A stretch of 46,277 bases of DNA from Chloroflexota bacterium. GTDB lineage: Bacteria > Chloroflexota > Anaerolineae > Aggregatilineales > Phototrophicaceae. The position numbers and the translations under genes were made by a program. The notes under the pieces were generated by a model that saw only the letters and a program-made list of their open reading frames with translations, was not told the origin of the DNA and did no database searches. The DNA lies in the NCBI GenBank assembly GCA_028873975.1, contig JAPPMO010000102.1, positions 1 through 46,277 of the forward strand, given 5' to 3'. Of the stretch, positions 14,748 to 23,813 are shown piece after piece (position 1 is the first letter of the stretch; the number at the start of each line of letters is the position of its first letter).

Positions 14748-16682
14748 ATGATGAGAGGCGGCGGATGGTTTCGCTACATGCACGGCTACGAGGCGGAAAA
14801 GCCAAACGTCTCGCGGCGCTTGCTCCTGCGCGTTCTGGCTTATGCCCAACCCTATCGCCTGCACATAATCGGCATGCTCGGCACGATACTGCTCACGACA
14901 TTTTTGGGCTTGCTGAATCCCCTAATCTTTCGCGAGATCATAGACAGCGCGCTGGCCAATAAAGACCTGGATCACCTGCATCTGCTGGCGCTGGGATTGG
15001 TCCTGATCCCGCTTATCAGCGGCGGCATCCGAATCATACAACGCAAGTTAAACGTCTCGATCGGCGAAGGCGTGATCTACGACCTGCGCGTCTCCCTGTA
15101 CCATCATTTGCAGCAGATGTCGCTGCGCTTCTTCACCAATACCAGGACAGGCGAATTGATGAGCCGGCTGAACAACGATGTCGTCGGCGCCCAAAACGCC
15201 ATCAGCAACACCATCGTGTCTATCGTCACTAACGTGATCACAGTGATCGCGACTCTGGCCATGATGTTGGCTTTGGAATGGCGGCTGACCATTCTAGGCG
15301 TGCTGGTGCTGCCTTTCTTCATCTTAATTGCCAGGAGATTGGGCAAAAGACTGAAGGCGATTGCCCGCGAACAAATGGCTTACAACGCGCAAATGAACGC
15401 CATGATGAACGAAACGCTCAATATCAGCGGCGCCCTGCTGGTGAAGCTTTTCGGCCGCATTGATACTGAAGTTCAACACTTTGAGCGGCGCGCCGCCGAT
15501 GTCCGCGATTCCGGTATCAAGCGCGCCGTGCTCGGCAGTCAGTTTTTCGTGATGATCGGACTGGTGAGCGTGATCGGCACCGCAATCGTATACTGGGTGG
15601 GCGGCGTTCTGGTGATTCAGGACGCCTTTACTGTCGGCACCATAGTCGCGTTTGGCGCCTATCTCACGCAGCTTTATACGCCACTGCAAGCGCTGACCAA
15701 CGCCCCGGTAGATTTCGCGCAGTCAATCGTCAGCTTCGAGCGGGTCTTCGAGATCATCGACTTGCCGCTGGAAATCGCGGAAAAGCCCGAGGCGGTCCAT
15801 TTGCATCAGGTCAAGGGCGAGCTGGAATTTGAGGGCGTCTCCTTCCGCTACACAATAGACGAAGACAATCTGCTCTCCGATGTGGAACGGATTGGCAAGA
15901 TGGACAGCATCGCCGCAACGCGGTCGGGCGATCCGGCGAAACGCGGCAACGGCCGCAGCGGAACTTCAAAAATCCATCAGGCGCGGGAGCTGGCTCTGGA
16001 AGACATCTCCTTCAGCATTTCGCCCGGGCAATTGGTCGCATTGGTGGGGCCCAGCGGCGCGGGCAAGACCACGATGACCTACCTGATACCGCGCCTGTAT
16101 GATCCTTCCAAAGGCAGGATATTGATCGACCGCCACGACCTGCGCGACTTGAGCCTGCATACCATGGCGCGGAACATCGGCATGGTCACGCAAGAGACCT
16201 ATCTCTTTCACGACAGCATCCGCACCAATCTGCTCTATGCCAAGCCGGAGGCCACGCAAGCTGAAGTCGAAGCCGCGGCTGAAGTAGCCCATATCCATGA
16301 TTTCATTATGGGATTAAGCGAGGGCTATGACGCGATCGTCGGCGAGCGTGGATACCGGCTCAGCGGAGGCGAAAAACAGCGCATTGCCATTGCCCGCGTG
16401 GTCCTGAAAGATCCGCGCATTCTGGTACTGGACGAAGCGACCAGCCACCTCGACAGCCAATCGGAAGCCTTGATCCAAGACGCTTTGAGCCACATCATGG
16501 CGGGCCGCACCAGTATCGTCATCGCACATCGACTCAGCACCATACTCGCTGCCGATCAAATTCTGGTGCTGGATCGCGGCCGCATCGTCGAAGGCGGCAG
16601 TCATAGCGAGCTCATCGCCCGCGACGGGCTCTATGCCCGGCTCTACGAAACGCAATTCAGTCAACAGCGAGAATTGGCATAG
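14748..16682 (+). CDS. ABC exporter (type I half-transporter, MsbA-like)
   Basis: A 644-residue half-transporter. The membrane domain (about residues 25-330, six hydrophobic segments, with GELMSRLNNDVVGAQ in a coupling region) is fused to an ATPase domain with Walker A GPSGAGKTT, Q-loop VTQETYLF, LSGGEKQRIAIAR signature, Walker B ILVLDEATSHLD and H-loop IAHRLST. It should work as a dimer exporting a lipid, drug or peptide; the substrate is unknown. About 45 hydrophilic residues (about 371-415) are inserted right after the A-loop SFRYTIDED and before ALEDISFSI, which is unusual for the family. Two ATGs open the frame (14748, 14751). It appears to be monocistronic. Confidence 0.9.
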   Translation: MMRGGGWFRYMHGYEAEKPNVSRRLLLRVLAYAQPYRLHIIGMLGTILLTTFLGLLNPLIFREIIDSALANKDLDHLHLLALGLVLIPLISGGIRIIQRKLNVSIGEGVIYDLRVSLYHHLQQMSLRFFTNTRTGELMSRLNNDVVGAQNAISNTIVSIVTNVITVIATLAMMLALEWRLTILGVLVLPFFILIARRLGKRLKAIAREQMAYNAQMNAMMNETLNISGALLVKLFGRIDTEVQHFERRAADVRDSGIKRAVLGSQFFVMIGLVSVIGTAIVYWVGGVLVIQDAFTVGTIVAFGAYLTQLYTPLQALTNAPVDFAQSIVSFERVFEIIDLPLEIAEKPEAVHLHQVKGELEFEGVSFRYTIDEDNLLSDVERIGKMDSIAATRSGDPAKRGNGRSGTSKIHQARELALEDISFSISPGQLVALVGPSGAGKTTMTYLIPRLYDPSKGRILIDRHDLRDLSLHTMARNIGMVTQETYLFHDSIRTNLLYAKPEATQAEVEAAAEVAHIHDFIMGLSEGYDAIVGERGYRLSGGEKQRIAIARVVLKDPRILVLDEATSHLDSQSEALIQDALSHIMAGRTSIVIAHRLSTILAADQILVLDRGRIVEGGSHSELIARDGLYARLYETQFSQQRELA

Positions 16683-16753
16683 CCGCCCCGCTTGACGCCC
16701 GTCCCGCCGTTGAAACGGCTTCAGCGACCCTGAGATGATTGCGAGCGCAGCCA

Positions 16754-17524
16754 ATGAGAGCGACCGTCGCCGAAATTGATCCCAATCATCTGGAGAGCCA
16801 ATGGGCGGCTCTGCGGCAGCATGTGAGGATGGCCGACAGCCAGTTGGTCTTGTTGCCGGAGATGTGTTTTGCCCCCTGGTTTTGCACGAGGCCTGTTCCC
16901 GATGAAACTTGTTGGCGAGACGTCGTCGATTCACACGACCAGTGGCTGCGGCGCTTGCCGGAGTTGGACGCGGAAACAATTGTCGGCACAGCGCCGCGGA
17001 CGCTGGGAGAAAAGAAACTTAATGTCGCATATATCTGGACCCGGAGCGCCGGGCTGTGCTGGGATCATCAGAAAACCTATCTGCCCAACGACCACGGATA
17101 CTGGGAAGCCAACTGGTACGATCGCGGGCCCATCGACTTCCAATACGCATCCGTCGGCGCTGCGCGCGCCGGAATCATGATCTGCACCGAGATCTGGTTC
17201 ATGCAGCACGCGCGCGCATACAGCCGGGCTGGGATTCAGCTCCTGCTCAATCCGCGCAGTACGCCCATGGGCACGAACGACAAGTGGCTGGCCGGCGGAC
17301 GGACCGCAGCCGTCGTGTCAGGCGCCTTTTGTCTCTCGTCCAACCACGCTGGTCACGCCGGTCATATCGAGTTGGGCGGCGCTGGCTGGATCTGTGATCC
17401 TGACGGCGCGGTTCTGGCCCTGACAAAGGCGGATCAACCCTTCGTCACGCTTGACCTTGACCTGCGCCTTGCCGAGGCGGCAAAGTCGACCTATCCGCGC
17501 TATGTCGATGACAGCCCGCTCTAG
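16754..17524 (+). CDS. Carbon-nitrogen hydrolase (nitrilase superfamily)
   Basis: A 256-residue amidase of the nitrilase superfamily. The catalytic triad is visible as Glu36 in LLPEMCF, Lys107 in HQKTYLPND and Cys144 in IMICTEIWFM, each in its family context. These enzymes cleave small amides or carbamoyl compounds; the WEANWYDRG segment after the lysine resembles omega-amidase/carbamoylase-like members, but the substrate is not determinable. The ATG at 16754 gives the standard N-terminus (MRATVAEIDP); an in-frame TTG lies 15 bases earlier. The stop is followed by repeat copy B. Confidence 0.87.
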   Translation: MRATVAEIDPNHLESQWAALRQHVRMADSQLVLLPEMCFAPWFCTRPVPDETCWRDVVDSHDQWLRRLPELDAETIVGTAPRTLGEKKLNVAYIWTRSAGLCWDHQKTYLPNDHGYWEANWYDRGPIDFQYASVGAARAGIMICTEIWFMQHARAYSRAGIQLLLNPRSTPMGTNDKWLAGGRTAAVVSGAFCLSSNHAGHAGHIELGGAGWICDPDGAVLALTKADQPFVTLDLDLRLAEAAKSTYPRYVDDSPL

Positions 17525-17585
17525 GGCGCGGTATGCCAACAGAAGCCAAAGACGCATAAAACCAGCCCAGTGCGGAAGGTCTTGG

Positions 17586-17731
17586 GTGCATTTCAATATT
17601 TTGGCAGATGTCCACAGGGCAGTCGCTTCAAAAATGGTATCTTGTGGAGCAATGCAACGAACAAACTAAAAATTCACCACAGAGCCACAGAGCGCACAGA
17701 GAAATACAAAAGATCATTTCTGTTTGCGGGC
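17586..17731 (+). repeat. Dispersed CACAGAG-type repeat, copy B
   Basis: This is the reverse-complement partner of 6849-6989. Shared blocks in order are CAATATTTTGGCAGATGT, GGTATCTTGTGGAGCAATGC, AACGAACAAACT, CACAGAGC, GCACAGAGAAATACAAAAGA and TTTCTGTTTGCG. It occupies most of the 288-base gap between the amidase and pth. Short ORFs across it exist in both strands but differ between the two copies and are not credible genes. Confidence 0.85.
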
Positions 17732-17753
17732 GTTTCAGCGGGTCGCGTTTCAA

Positions 17754-17783
17754 TGGACAAGGCAAGCCTCGCTCTGCTAATAT
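17754..17783 (+). promoter_or_regulatory. Promoter of pth
   Basis: TGGACA (17754-17759, five of six matches) and TAATAT (17778-17783) are 18 bases apart, and TGC before the -10 forms an extended -10 element. The expected start of transcription near 17790 falls before the pth ATG at 17813. The box lies just downstream of repeat copy B. Confidence 0.5.
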
Positions 17784-17812
17784 AGCGGCGCATGTCACCT
17801 GACGAGGGAACA

Positions 17813-18847
17813 ATGTCCAAGCTTCACCTGATTGTCGGGCTGGGCAATCCAGGACCCAAATACGACAACACGCGCCACAACATAGGCTGGGGGGTGATCG
17901 ACGAGTTGATCCGCCGATATGACCTTGGCAAAGGCAGGAGCGAAAAACGCGCGCAGACCTGGGGCGCCAATATCCGCGGCAAAGGCGTAAAGCTGGTCAA
18001 ACCGCTGACCTTTATGAACCGCAGTGGCGAGGCAGTTCGACCGCTTCTGGAATACTACAAGATTCCCATCGCCAGACTCATGGTCATTCACGATGATCTC
18101 GATACGCCTTTTGGCGCCCTGAGACTGCGACAAGCCGGGGGCCACGGCGGGCAAAACGGCTTGCGCAGTATTGTGGGGCATCTAGGCAGCAAAGACTTCG
18201 CTCGCTTGCGCTTTGGCATCGGCCGCCCGCCCGGCAAAATGGATCCGGTGGACTATGTATTGCAGACACTAAAGGGCGACGATCTCATTCTGGCGCGGGA
18301 GCTGACGGTTCGGGCGGCAGACGCAATTGAGACCTGGCTGCAAGATGGCATTGACAAAGCGATGTCGGCTCATAATGGCGTCGGCGCCAATTCACGCGCG
18401 CAACCGGTAAATCTGGAGGAACAACTTGAGATTGCGCGCCGCGCCCATGAACTCGCGCCGCATGATCCCAAGCCCTTGTCCAAACTCATCGCGCTGCAAA
18501 AGAAACTCGGGAAGCTCGATGAGGCTGTGGACAATCATCTGCTCTTGGCGAGGCTGCTCGAAGCCGAAGGGGCAGAGCGGCTCGCCGTCGCCGAAAAAGT
18601 TAAGGCGGCAACCATCAAGCCCGGGTTGATCGACTTGCAACGCGACATCGCGGACTGGTATCTCAATCACGACAACAAGAAGAAAGCCGTCAGCCGCATG
18701 TTGATCATTGCTGACTATTTCCTGGGGGAGAATGATTTCACGGCAGCGAGGGCGGCGGTAGCAGAGGCTTTGGCGATCAACCCGCAACATCCCAAGGCGC
18801 TGGCAATGCGGAAAGCCCTCGCTGATACTGCGGCGGCGAACCGATGA
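17813..18847 (+). CDS. pth: Peptidyl-tRNA hydrolase with C-terminal TPR domain
   Basis: A 344-residue fusion. Residues 1-190 are a complete bacterial Pth, which frees tRNA from stalled peptidyl-tRNA: GLGNPG with Asn12, the catalytic His22 in TRHNIGW, LTFMNRSG with Asn69, HDDLD with Asp94/95, and GGHGGQNGLRS with Asn115. Residues about 200-340 are TPR-like helices (LEEQLEIARRAHELAPHDPK; ARAAVAEALAINPQHPKAL). Ordinary Pth proteins are about 190 residues long. GAGGGA just before 17813 favours that ATG over the in-frame ATG at 17792, which would lie almost on the predicted transcript start. The TPR part probably recruits a partner; which one is unknown. Confidence 0.93.
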   Translation: MSKLHLIVGLGNPGPKYDNTRHNIGWGVIDELIRRYDLGKGRSEKRAQTWGANIRGKGVKLVKPLTFMNRSGEAVRPLLEYYKIPIARLMVIHDDLDTPFGALRLRQAGGHGGQNGLRSIVGHLGSKDFARLRFGIGRPPGKMDPVDYVLQTLKGDDLILARELTVRAADAIETWLQDGIDKAMSAHNGVGANSRAQPVNLEEQLEIARRAHELAPHDPKPLSKLIALQKKLGKLDEAVDNHLLLARLLEAEGAERLAVAEKVKAATIKPGLIDLQRDIADWYLNHDNKKKAVSRMLIIADYFLGENDFTAARAAVAEALAINPQHPKALAMRKALADTAAANR

Positions 18848-18897
18848 AGAATCCTGTGAGAACCAATGCCATCAGCAGAAAATCAAGGAGGCACTAG

Positions 18898-20106
18898 ATG
18901 CGGATAGCTGAAGCGGAAAGCGTCGGCATGTCATCAAGCCGACTCGCGAATATCAATCATAAACTGAGGGAGTACGTCGACGACGGCAAGGTCGCCGGGT
19001 TCCTTACGCTTGTCGCGCGGCACGGGGATATTATCCATCTTGAGGCTGTCGGCCATCGCGATAGCGAAGCCATGCTGCCGATGAAGCGTGATACCATCTT
19101 TCGAATCTACAGCATGACCAAACCGATCACGTCGGTCGCTTTGATGATGCTTTACGAACGCGGCAAGTTTCAGCTGAATGATCCGGTCGCCAAGTATATC
19201 CCGGCCTTCGCCAAGACGCGGGTTTTGAGCGGTTACGGCTTCCTGGGCAAGGAACTTGTCGAGCAGGATCCGCCCATGACCATCCACCACTTGCTGACGC
19301 ACACGGCTGGCTTGAGTTACGGTTTCTTCTACGATACGCCGATCGACGATATGTACCGTAATTCGATCTTCCGCAGCGAGACAGCCAGTTTGGAAGAGAA
19401 AATCCTCGGCATGGCAGCTCTTCCGCTGCGGCATCAACCCGGCGCAGCCTGGAATTACAGCATCGCCACGGACGTCTGCGGCTATCTGGGACAAGTGCTG
19501 GCGGATATGCCTTTTGAAGATTTTTTGCAGCAAGAGATCTTCGATCCCCTCGGCATGGTCGATACGGGATTTCACGTGCCGGCGGACAAGCTTGATCGCT
19601 TCGCCAAGCTCTATCAACATCGGCCCTCCGATGGCAGCTTCCGCGAATATGAAGGCGCGCCGAACATCCCCGCGCGCGATTTCACCAAACCCGCGAACGC
19701 GCCCTCTGGCGGAGGCGGCTTGGTTTCAACCATCGGCGACTACTGGCAATTTGCCAGGATCTTGCTGAACCGCGGGCAATCCAAGGACCTAAGGATTCTG
19801 GGACGGAAGACCCTGGAATACATGACGCTGAACCACTTGCCGCAGCCACTCCTGCCCATCGCTATCGGCTTGAGCGCCATCGGCGGCAGGGGATTCGGCC
19901 TCGGCTTTGACGTGATCCTTGACCCGGCGCAAACGGGCGTCCTTAACTCAACGGGCGCCTTTGGTTGGAGCGGCGCCGCCGCCACTAATTTCTGGGTCGA
20001 CCCGCAGGAGCGGATTGTCGGCATCATCATGACTCAACTGATGGACAACCTGCTGCCCTTCCAAGCCGACTTCAGGGCGCTTGTCTATCAAGCGCTGGTG
20101 GATTAA
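18898..20106 (+). CDS. Serine hydrolase, class C beta-lactamase/EstB-like
   Basis: A 402-residue protein of the beta-lactamase/transpeptidase-like fold. The SxxK nucleophile motif is Ser72-M-T-Lys75, the family segment HHLLTHTAGLSYGF follows, the second motif Tyr is in WNYSIATD (about residue 187), and the third-motif region reads GWSGAAATNFWVDP rather than KTG, as in EstB-type esterases. No signal peptide is seen, so a cytoplasmic esterase or amidase is more likely than a beta-lactamase. AAGGAGG sits 8 bases before the ATG, the best ribosome site in this part of the window. A small hairpin (AATCGG-ATAG-CCGATT, 20105-20120) overlaps the stop region but lacks a T-run. Confidence 0.88.
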   Translation: MRIAEAESVGMSSSRLANINHKLREYVDDGKVAGFLTLVARHGDIIHLEAVGHRDSEAMLPMKRDTIFRIYSMTKPITSVALMMLYERGKFQLNDPVAKYIPAFAKTRVLSGYGFLGKELVEQDPPMTIHHLLTHTAGLSYGFFYDTPIDDMYRNSIFRSETASLEEKILGMAALPLRHQPGAAWNYSIATDVCGYLGQVLADMPFEDFLQQEIFDPLGMVDTGFHVPADKLDRFAKLYQHRPSDGSFREYEGAPNIPARDFTKPANAPSGGGGLVSTIGDYWQFARILLNRGQSKDLRILGRKTLEYMTLNHLPQPLLPIAIGLSAIGGRGFGLGFDVILDPAQTGVLNSTGAFGWSGAAATNFWVDPQERIVGIIMTQLMDNLLPFQADFRALVYQALVD

Positions 20107-20176
20107 TCGGATAGCCGATTCAAGCCGGCTCGGCCAAATCACGAGCGACGAAATCTAGCCCGCCGGACAAGTCTCT

Positions 20177-20184
20177 GATATACT
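20177..20184 (+). promoter_or_regulatory. Extended -10 of the mfd promoter
   Basis: TGATATACT forms an extended -10 element (TGn plus TATACT, five of six matches). No clear -35 box is present, as allowed for extended -10 promoters. The mfd ATG lies 44 bases downstream. Confidence 0.4.
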
Positions 20185-20227
20185 GCGCTTTCCCTCTCTG
20201 GAGACAAGTAAAAAAACAAGGTCAGGC

Positions 20228-23200
20228 ATGTCGATTTATCTCGCGGGTCTGCTGGATATTCTGCGTGAAAGCCGGCTCTATCAATCGCTTTTGCAAGACC
20301 TCGCGAGCGCGCCCGCAAGATCGCCGCTCAACGTGGCGCGCTCGGCGCGTCCCTTTGTTTTGGCGGCACTGGCTGCTGACTGGGACGGTCCGCTGGTCTA
20401 TCTGACGCCGGAAGTACGCCGCGCCTATAACGTTAGCGAGCAATTGCCGGTATGGATCGATAAACCAGAGCGCCTGCATCGCTTTGCGGAACCCTCCGCC
20501 CTCTTTTACGACCGCGCGCCCTGGGACGCCCCGGTAATCCGTAATCGAATCGAGACCTTGAGCGCCCTGCAGCGCGATCACTCCGCCCAACATCCGATCA
20601 TCGTCGCGTCGGCTCGCGCCTTGATGCAAGTTACCATGCCCCCCGACGTCTTCATCAAAGAGACGCAGGAGCTAGCAGTTGGCGAAAGGCGCAATTTCGA
20701 TGCCTTGATTAGATCCTGGATGGGCATGGGCTACGAGCCGGCTGCGATTGTCATCGAACCGGGCAGCTTCAGTCGGCGGGGAGGCATCCTGGATATCTTT
20801 CCCTTGGCGGAAGAGTATCCCCTGCGGATCGAGTTCTTCGACGATGAAATCGAAAGCCTGCGCGTATTCGACCCCAACGACCAGCGCAGCATCAGGCGGC
20901 TGCGCTCCGCAGCTATCGTGCCTGCCAGAGAGGCATTGCCCCGCTTGATGACCTCAGTTGGAGAAACCCTGGCTCAATTGACCCAGTCAATTTCAAATGA
21001 GGACGCGGAACACTCCAGCATTCATGCCGACATCGATTCAATGAAAGAAGGCATGACCTTCCCATTGCTTGAACACTACTTGCCCTATGCCTACGAGGGA
21101 TCGGCTTGCCTGCTGGATTATCTTCCCGAAAACAGTCTGATCCTCATAGAAGACGAACAGGCAATGGAAGCAGCCGTCGCCGAGCTGGTGTCCCGCGCGG
21201 AAGCAAACCGCGCCGACGCCCTTAATTCCTATCAGATCGCCGCGAATCATCCTAAACCGTATTTGCCCTGGGACAGCATACAGCGGCAGATCGCATCCCA
21301 GCCCAGCATTGATCTGTCCAACTTTCAAGATGATGGGGAAGCGCGCCTGTTTCAACCTGGCCAAAGATTTGGCGGACAGCTGCGAAGCATGTTGAACCAA
21401 GCGCGACAGTACCGCAACCGTGGCGACCGGGTTGTGATCGTCACTGAGCAGGTTGAACGCCTGGAAAACCTCTGGTACGAGCAAGACGCATCCGCATTCA
21501 TACCGAAATCGCAGGCGATCGCGCAACCACCCGAGGCGGGCGCATTGCATTTTGTGCGCGGCTCTATGGCGGAAGGCTGGTCCCTGCAAAGCGACAGCGG
21601 CGCGCTTCACTGTGTGACGGATGCCGAAATCTTCGGCTGGTCGCGGCCCGAGCCAAGGCGTCGGCGCGAGACAAGCGCTCGACGAAGCGGCAAGACGCCG
21701 GAAACCGCCTACACGGACTGGTCGGAAGGCACGCATGTCGTTCATGTCGATTATGGCATCGGCAAGTTCATGGGTATGCGGCATCGCACGGTCAACACCA
21801 CAGAGCGCGAGTTCCTGCTCGTCGAATATCACGGCACAGATACCTTGTATGTGCCGATCCACCAAGCAGATCGCCTCTCTCGTTATGTGGGCGCGGACGA
21901 GACGCCGCCCAAGCTCAACAAGCTTGGCAAAGCCGAGCAATGGCTGAAAGTGAGAGAAAAGGCGCGCCGCAATGCCCAGGAAGAGGCGAAAGAGCTGCTG
22001 GGCATCTACCGCGAGCGCGCCCGCGCCCAAGGCTATGCCTTCAGCGCCGACAGCGCCTGGCAACACGAGATGGAAGCCAACTTCGCCTTTGTCGAGACCG
22101 AAGATCAAGTCCGCGTTATTCAAGAAGTCAAGTCGGATATGCAGAGCGGCAGTCCCATGGACCGTCTGATCTGCGGCGACGTCGGCTTCGGCAAAACCGA
22201 AGTCGCCTTGCGCGCCGCGTTCAAGGCCGTACAAGACGGCATGCAAGTGGCTGTGCTCGTTCCAACCACAGTACTCGCGCAACAGCACTACGACAACGTC
22301 AAATCACGCCTGGCCGCCTTCCCGGTCAAGGTCGAGATGCTGTCGCGCTTTCGCAGCAAAGCTCAACAAAATGTCATCGTGAAGCAAATCGCCAGCGGAG
22401 AAGTGGACATCGTCATCGGGACCCACCGTCTGCTTTCCGCGGATATCGAATTCAAGGAACTTGGTCTGATGATCATCGACGAAGAGCAGCGATTTGGCGT
22501 CAAGCATAAAGAGCATTTCAAAAAGCTGCGCGCTCAGGTCGACATTTTGACGCTCACCGCGACGCCGATACCACGCACGCTCTATCTCAGCTTGAGCGGC
22601 ATTCGCGACATCAGTATGATTCAAACCGCGCCCGAAGAACGTCTGCCGGTGATCACGCAAGTCGGCTCCTGGGACAACAAGTTGACGCGCCTGGCCATCA
22701 TGCGCGAATTGGAACGAGGGGGCCAGGTCTTTGTCGTGCATAATCGCGTCAATTCCATTCACGTCATTCGCAACAGAATCGAAGGCATTGTGCCGGAAGC
22801 GACTCTCGCCGTCGCGCATGGGCAGATGCCGCCGCGCGCCTTGGAAAACGTGATGGCGGCTTTTTCGCGCGGGGAATACGATATTTTGATCTCCACCTCG
22901 ATCATCGAAAACGGCATCGACATGCCCCGGGTCAATACCTTAATCGTCGATCGCGCCGATCACTTTGGCATGGCTCAGCTATATCAACTGCGCGGCCGTG
23001 TCGGGCGCTCGGCGCAACAAGCCTATGCCTACTTCTTCCACGCGCCGGGCTCGCTCACGCAAGAAGCGCGCGAGCGGCTGGAAACGCTCTCCGAAAACAC
23101 CAAACTGGGCGCGGGCTTTCAGGTCGCCATAAGAGATCTGGAACTGCGCGGCAGCGGCGACATTCTCAGTACGCGGCAATCGGGTAATATCGAAAGCGTC

Positions 23201-23776
23201 GGGCTGCATCTTTACACGGATATGCTGAAACAGGCGGTTCAAGACCAGAAGCGCGCGCCGGATGACGGCGGCGGGGAATCGGAATCCGCCTCTTCCCGTG
23301 AACGCATTGTGATTGACCTGCCCTTGCCCGCCTACATCCCGACCGATTGGATACCCGAGATGGCGCTGCGCTTGCAGCTCTATCGCCGCATCGGCAACAT
23401 CCAAAGCGAAGCGGACGTAGAGGCGATGAGGCAGGAGCTGATCGATCGCTTCGGTCAGTTGCCGGCTGCAGTCGAGGGGCTGATGTATCAGATCGAAGTC
23501 AAGGCGCTGGCGCAAACGATTCACGCGACGCATGTCAGCCTGCCGCGCGGCCATGTTCAAATCAGACTGCCCTATCTGGCCAAGATCAACCGGAGCCTTT
23601 TGTCAATCGCGCTTGGCGCCGAAGTCGATGTTACCCGCACGGATGTGCGCTTCCCCGCTGAACAGGATATCTGGCAAAGCCGTTTACTCGACTTGCTGCG
23701 GGATCTGCAGGACAAGCTCGATCTGTTGACAATGGCGAGGCAAAATGGCAGCCCCATCTCAAGAGTGCTAGACTAA
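20228..23776 (+). CDS. mfd: Transcription-repair coupling factor Mfd
   Basis: A 1182-residue DNA translocase that removes stalled RNA polymerase and recruits UvrA. The domains are in the normal order: a UvrB-like N-terminal module (about 1-270, with [20 protein letters not shown]), a linker, the CarD-like RNA-polymerase-interacting domain (about 495-567, with [15 protein letters not shown]), the SF2 translocase with Walker [10 protein letters not shown] (about 650) and DEEQRFGV (about 750), motif [11 protein letters not shown] (about 920), and the C-terminal TRCF domain (about 1035-1150). Its length is normal for the family and all helicase motifs are intact. The ATG at 20228 precedes a typical N-terminus. 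The glycosyltransferase follows 37 bases later. Confidence 0.96.
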   Translation: MSIYLAGLLDILRESRLYQSLLQDLASAPARSPLNVARSARPFVLAALAADWDGPLVYLTPEVRRAYNVSEQLPVWIDKPERLHRFAEPSALFYDRAPWDAPVIRNRIETLSALQRDHSAQHPIIVASARALMQVTMPPDVFIKETQELAVGERRNFDALIRSWMGMGYEPAAIVIEPGSFSRRGGILDIFPLAEEYPLRIEFFDDEIESLRVFDPNDQRSIRRLRSAAIVPAREALPRLMTSVGETLAQLTQSISNEDAEHSSIHADIDSMKEGMTFPLLEHYLPYAYEGSACLLDYLPENSLILIEDEQAMEAAVAELVSRAEANRADALNSYQIAANHPKPYLPWDSIQRQIASQPSIDLSNFQDDGEARLFQPGQRFGGQLRSMLNQARQYRNRGDRVVIVTEQVERLENLWYEQDASAFIPKSQAIAQPPEAGALHFVRGSMAEGWSLQSDSGALHCVTDAEIFGWSRPEPRRRRETSARRSGKTPETAYTDWSEGTHVVHVDYGIGKFMGMRHRTVNTTEREFLLVEYHGTDTLYVPIHQADRLSRYVGADETPPKLNKLGKAEQWLKVREKARRNAQEEAKELLGIYRERARAQGYAFSADSAWQHEMEANFAFVETEDQVRVIQEVKSDMQSGSPMDRLICGDVGFGKTEVALRAAFKAVQDGMQVAVLVPTTVLAQQHYDNVKSRLAAFPVKVEMLSRFRSKAQQNVIVKQIASGEVDIVIGTHRLLSADIEFKELGLMIIDEEQRFGVKHKEHFKKLRAQVDILTLTATPIPRTLYLSLSGIRDISMIQTAPEERLPVITQVGSWDNKLTRLAIMRELERGGQVFVVHNRVNSIHVIRNRIEGIVPEATLAVAHGQMPPRALENVMAAFSRGEYDILISTSIIENGIDMPRVNTLIVDRADHFGMAQLYQLRGRVGRSAQQAYAYFFHAPGSLTQEARERLETLSENTKLGAGFQVAIRDLELRGSGDILSTRQSGNIESVGLHLYTDMLKQAVQDQKRAPDDGGGESESASSRERIVIDLPLPAYIPTDWIPEMALRLQLYRRIGNIQSEADVEAMRQELIDRFGQLPAAVEGLMYQIEVKALAQTIHATHVSLPRGHVQIRLPYLAKINRSLLSIALGAEVDVTRTDVRFPAEQDIWQSRLLDLLRDLQDKLDLLTMARQNGSPISRVLD

Positions 23777-23797
23777 TGGCATATCCAGCCTAGAATT

Positions 23798-23811
23798 AAC
23801 AGGCGCCTGTT
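23798..23811. other. 14-base perfect palindrome
   Basis: AACAGGCGCCTGTT lies between mfd and the glycosyltransferase, two bases before the latter's ATG. It could be an operator or a small RNA stem. No T-run follows. Confidence 0.3.
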
Positions 23812-23813
23812 TC

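Noticed and set aside
18898..20106. Calling this serine hydrolase a true beta-lactamase
   Set aside because: It lacks a signal peptide and the KTG motif; the third-motif text fits EstB-type esterases better.
20105..20120. AATCGG-ATAG-CCGATT hairpin as a terminator of the EstB-like gene
   Set aside because: The stem overlaps the stop codon and no T-run follows, so termination is unlikely.
21038..22288. A 416-codon open frame on the minus strand
   Set aside because: It is antisense to the conserved middle of mfd and has no recognisable motifs or ribosome site.
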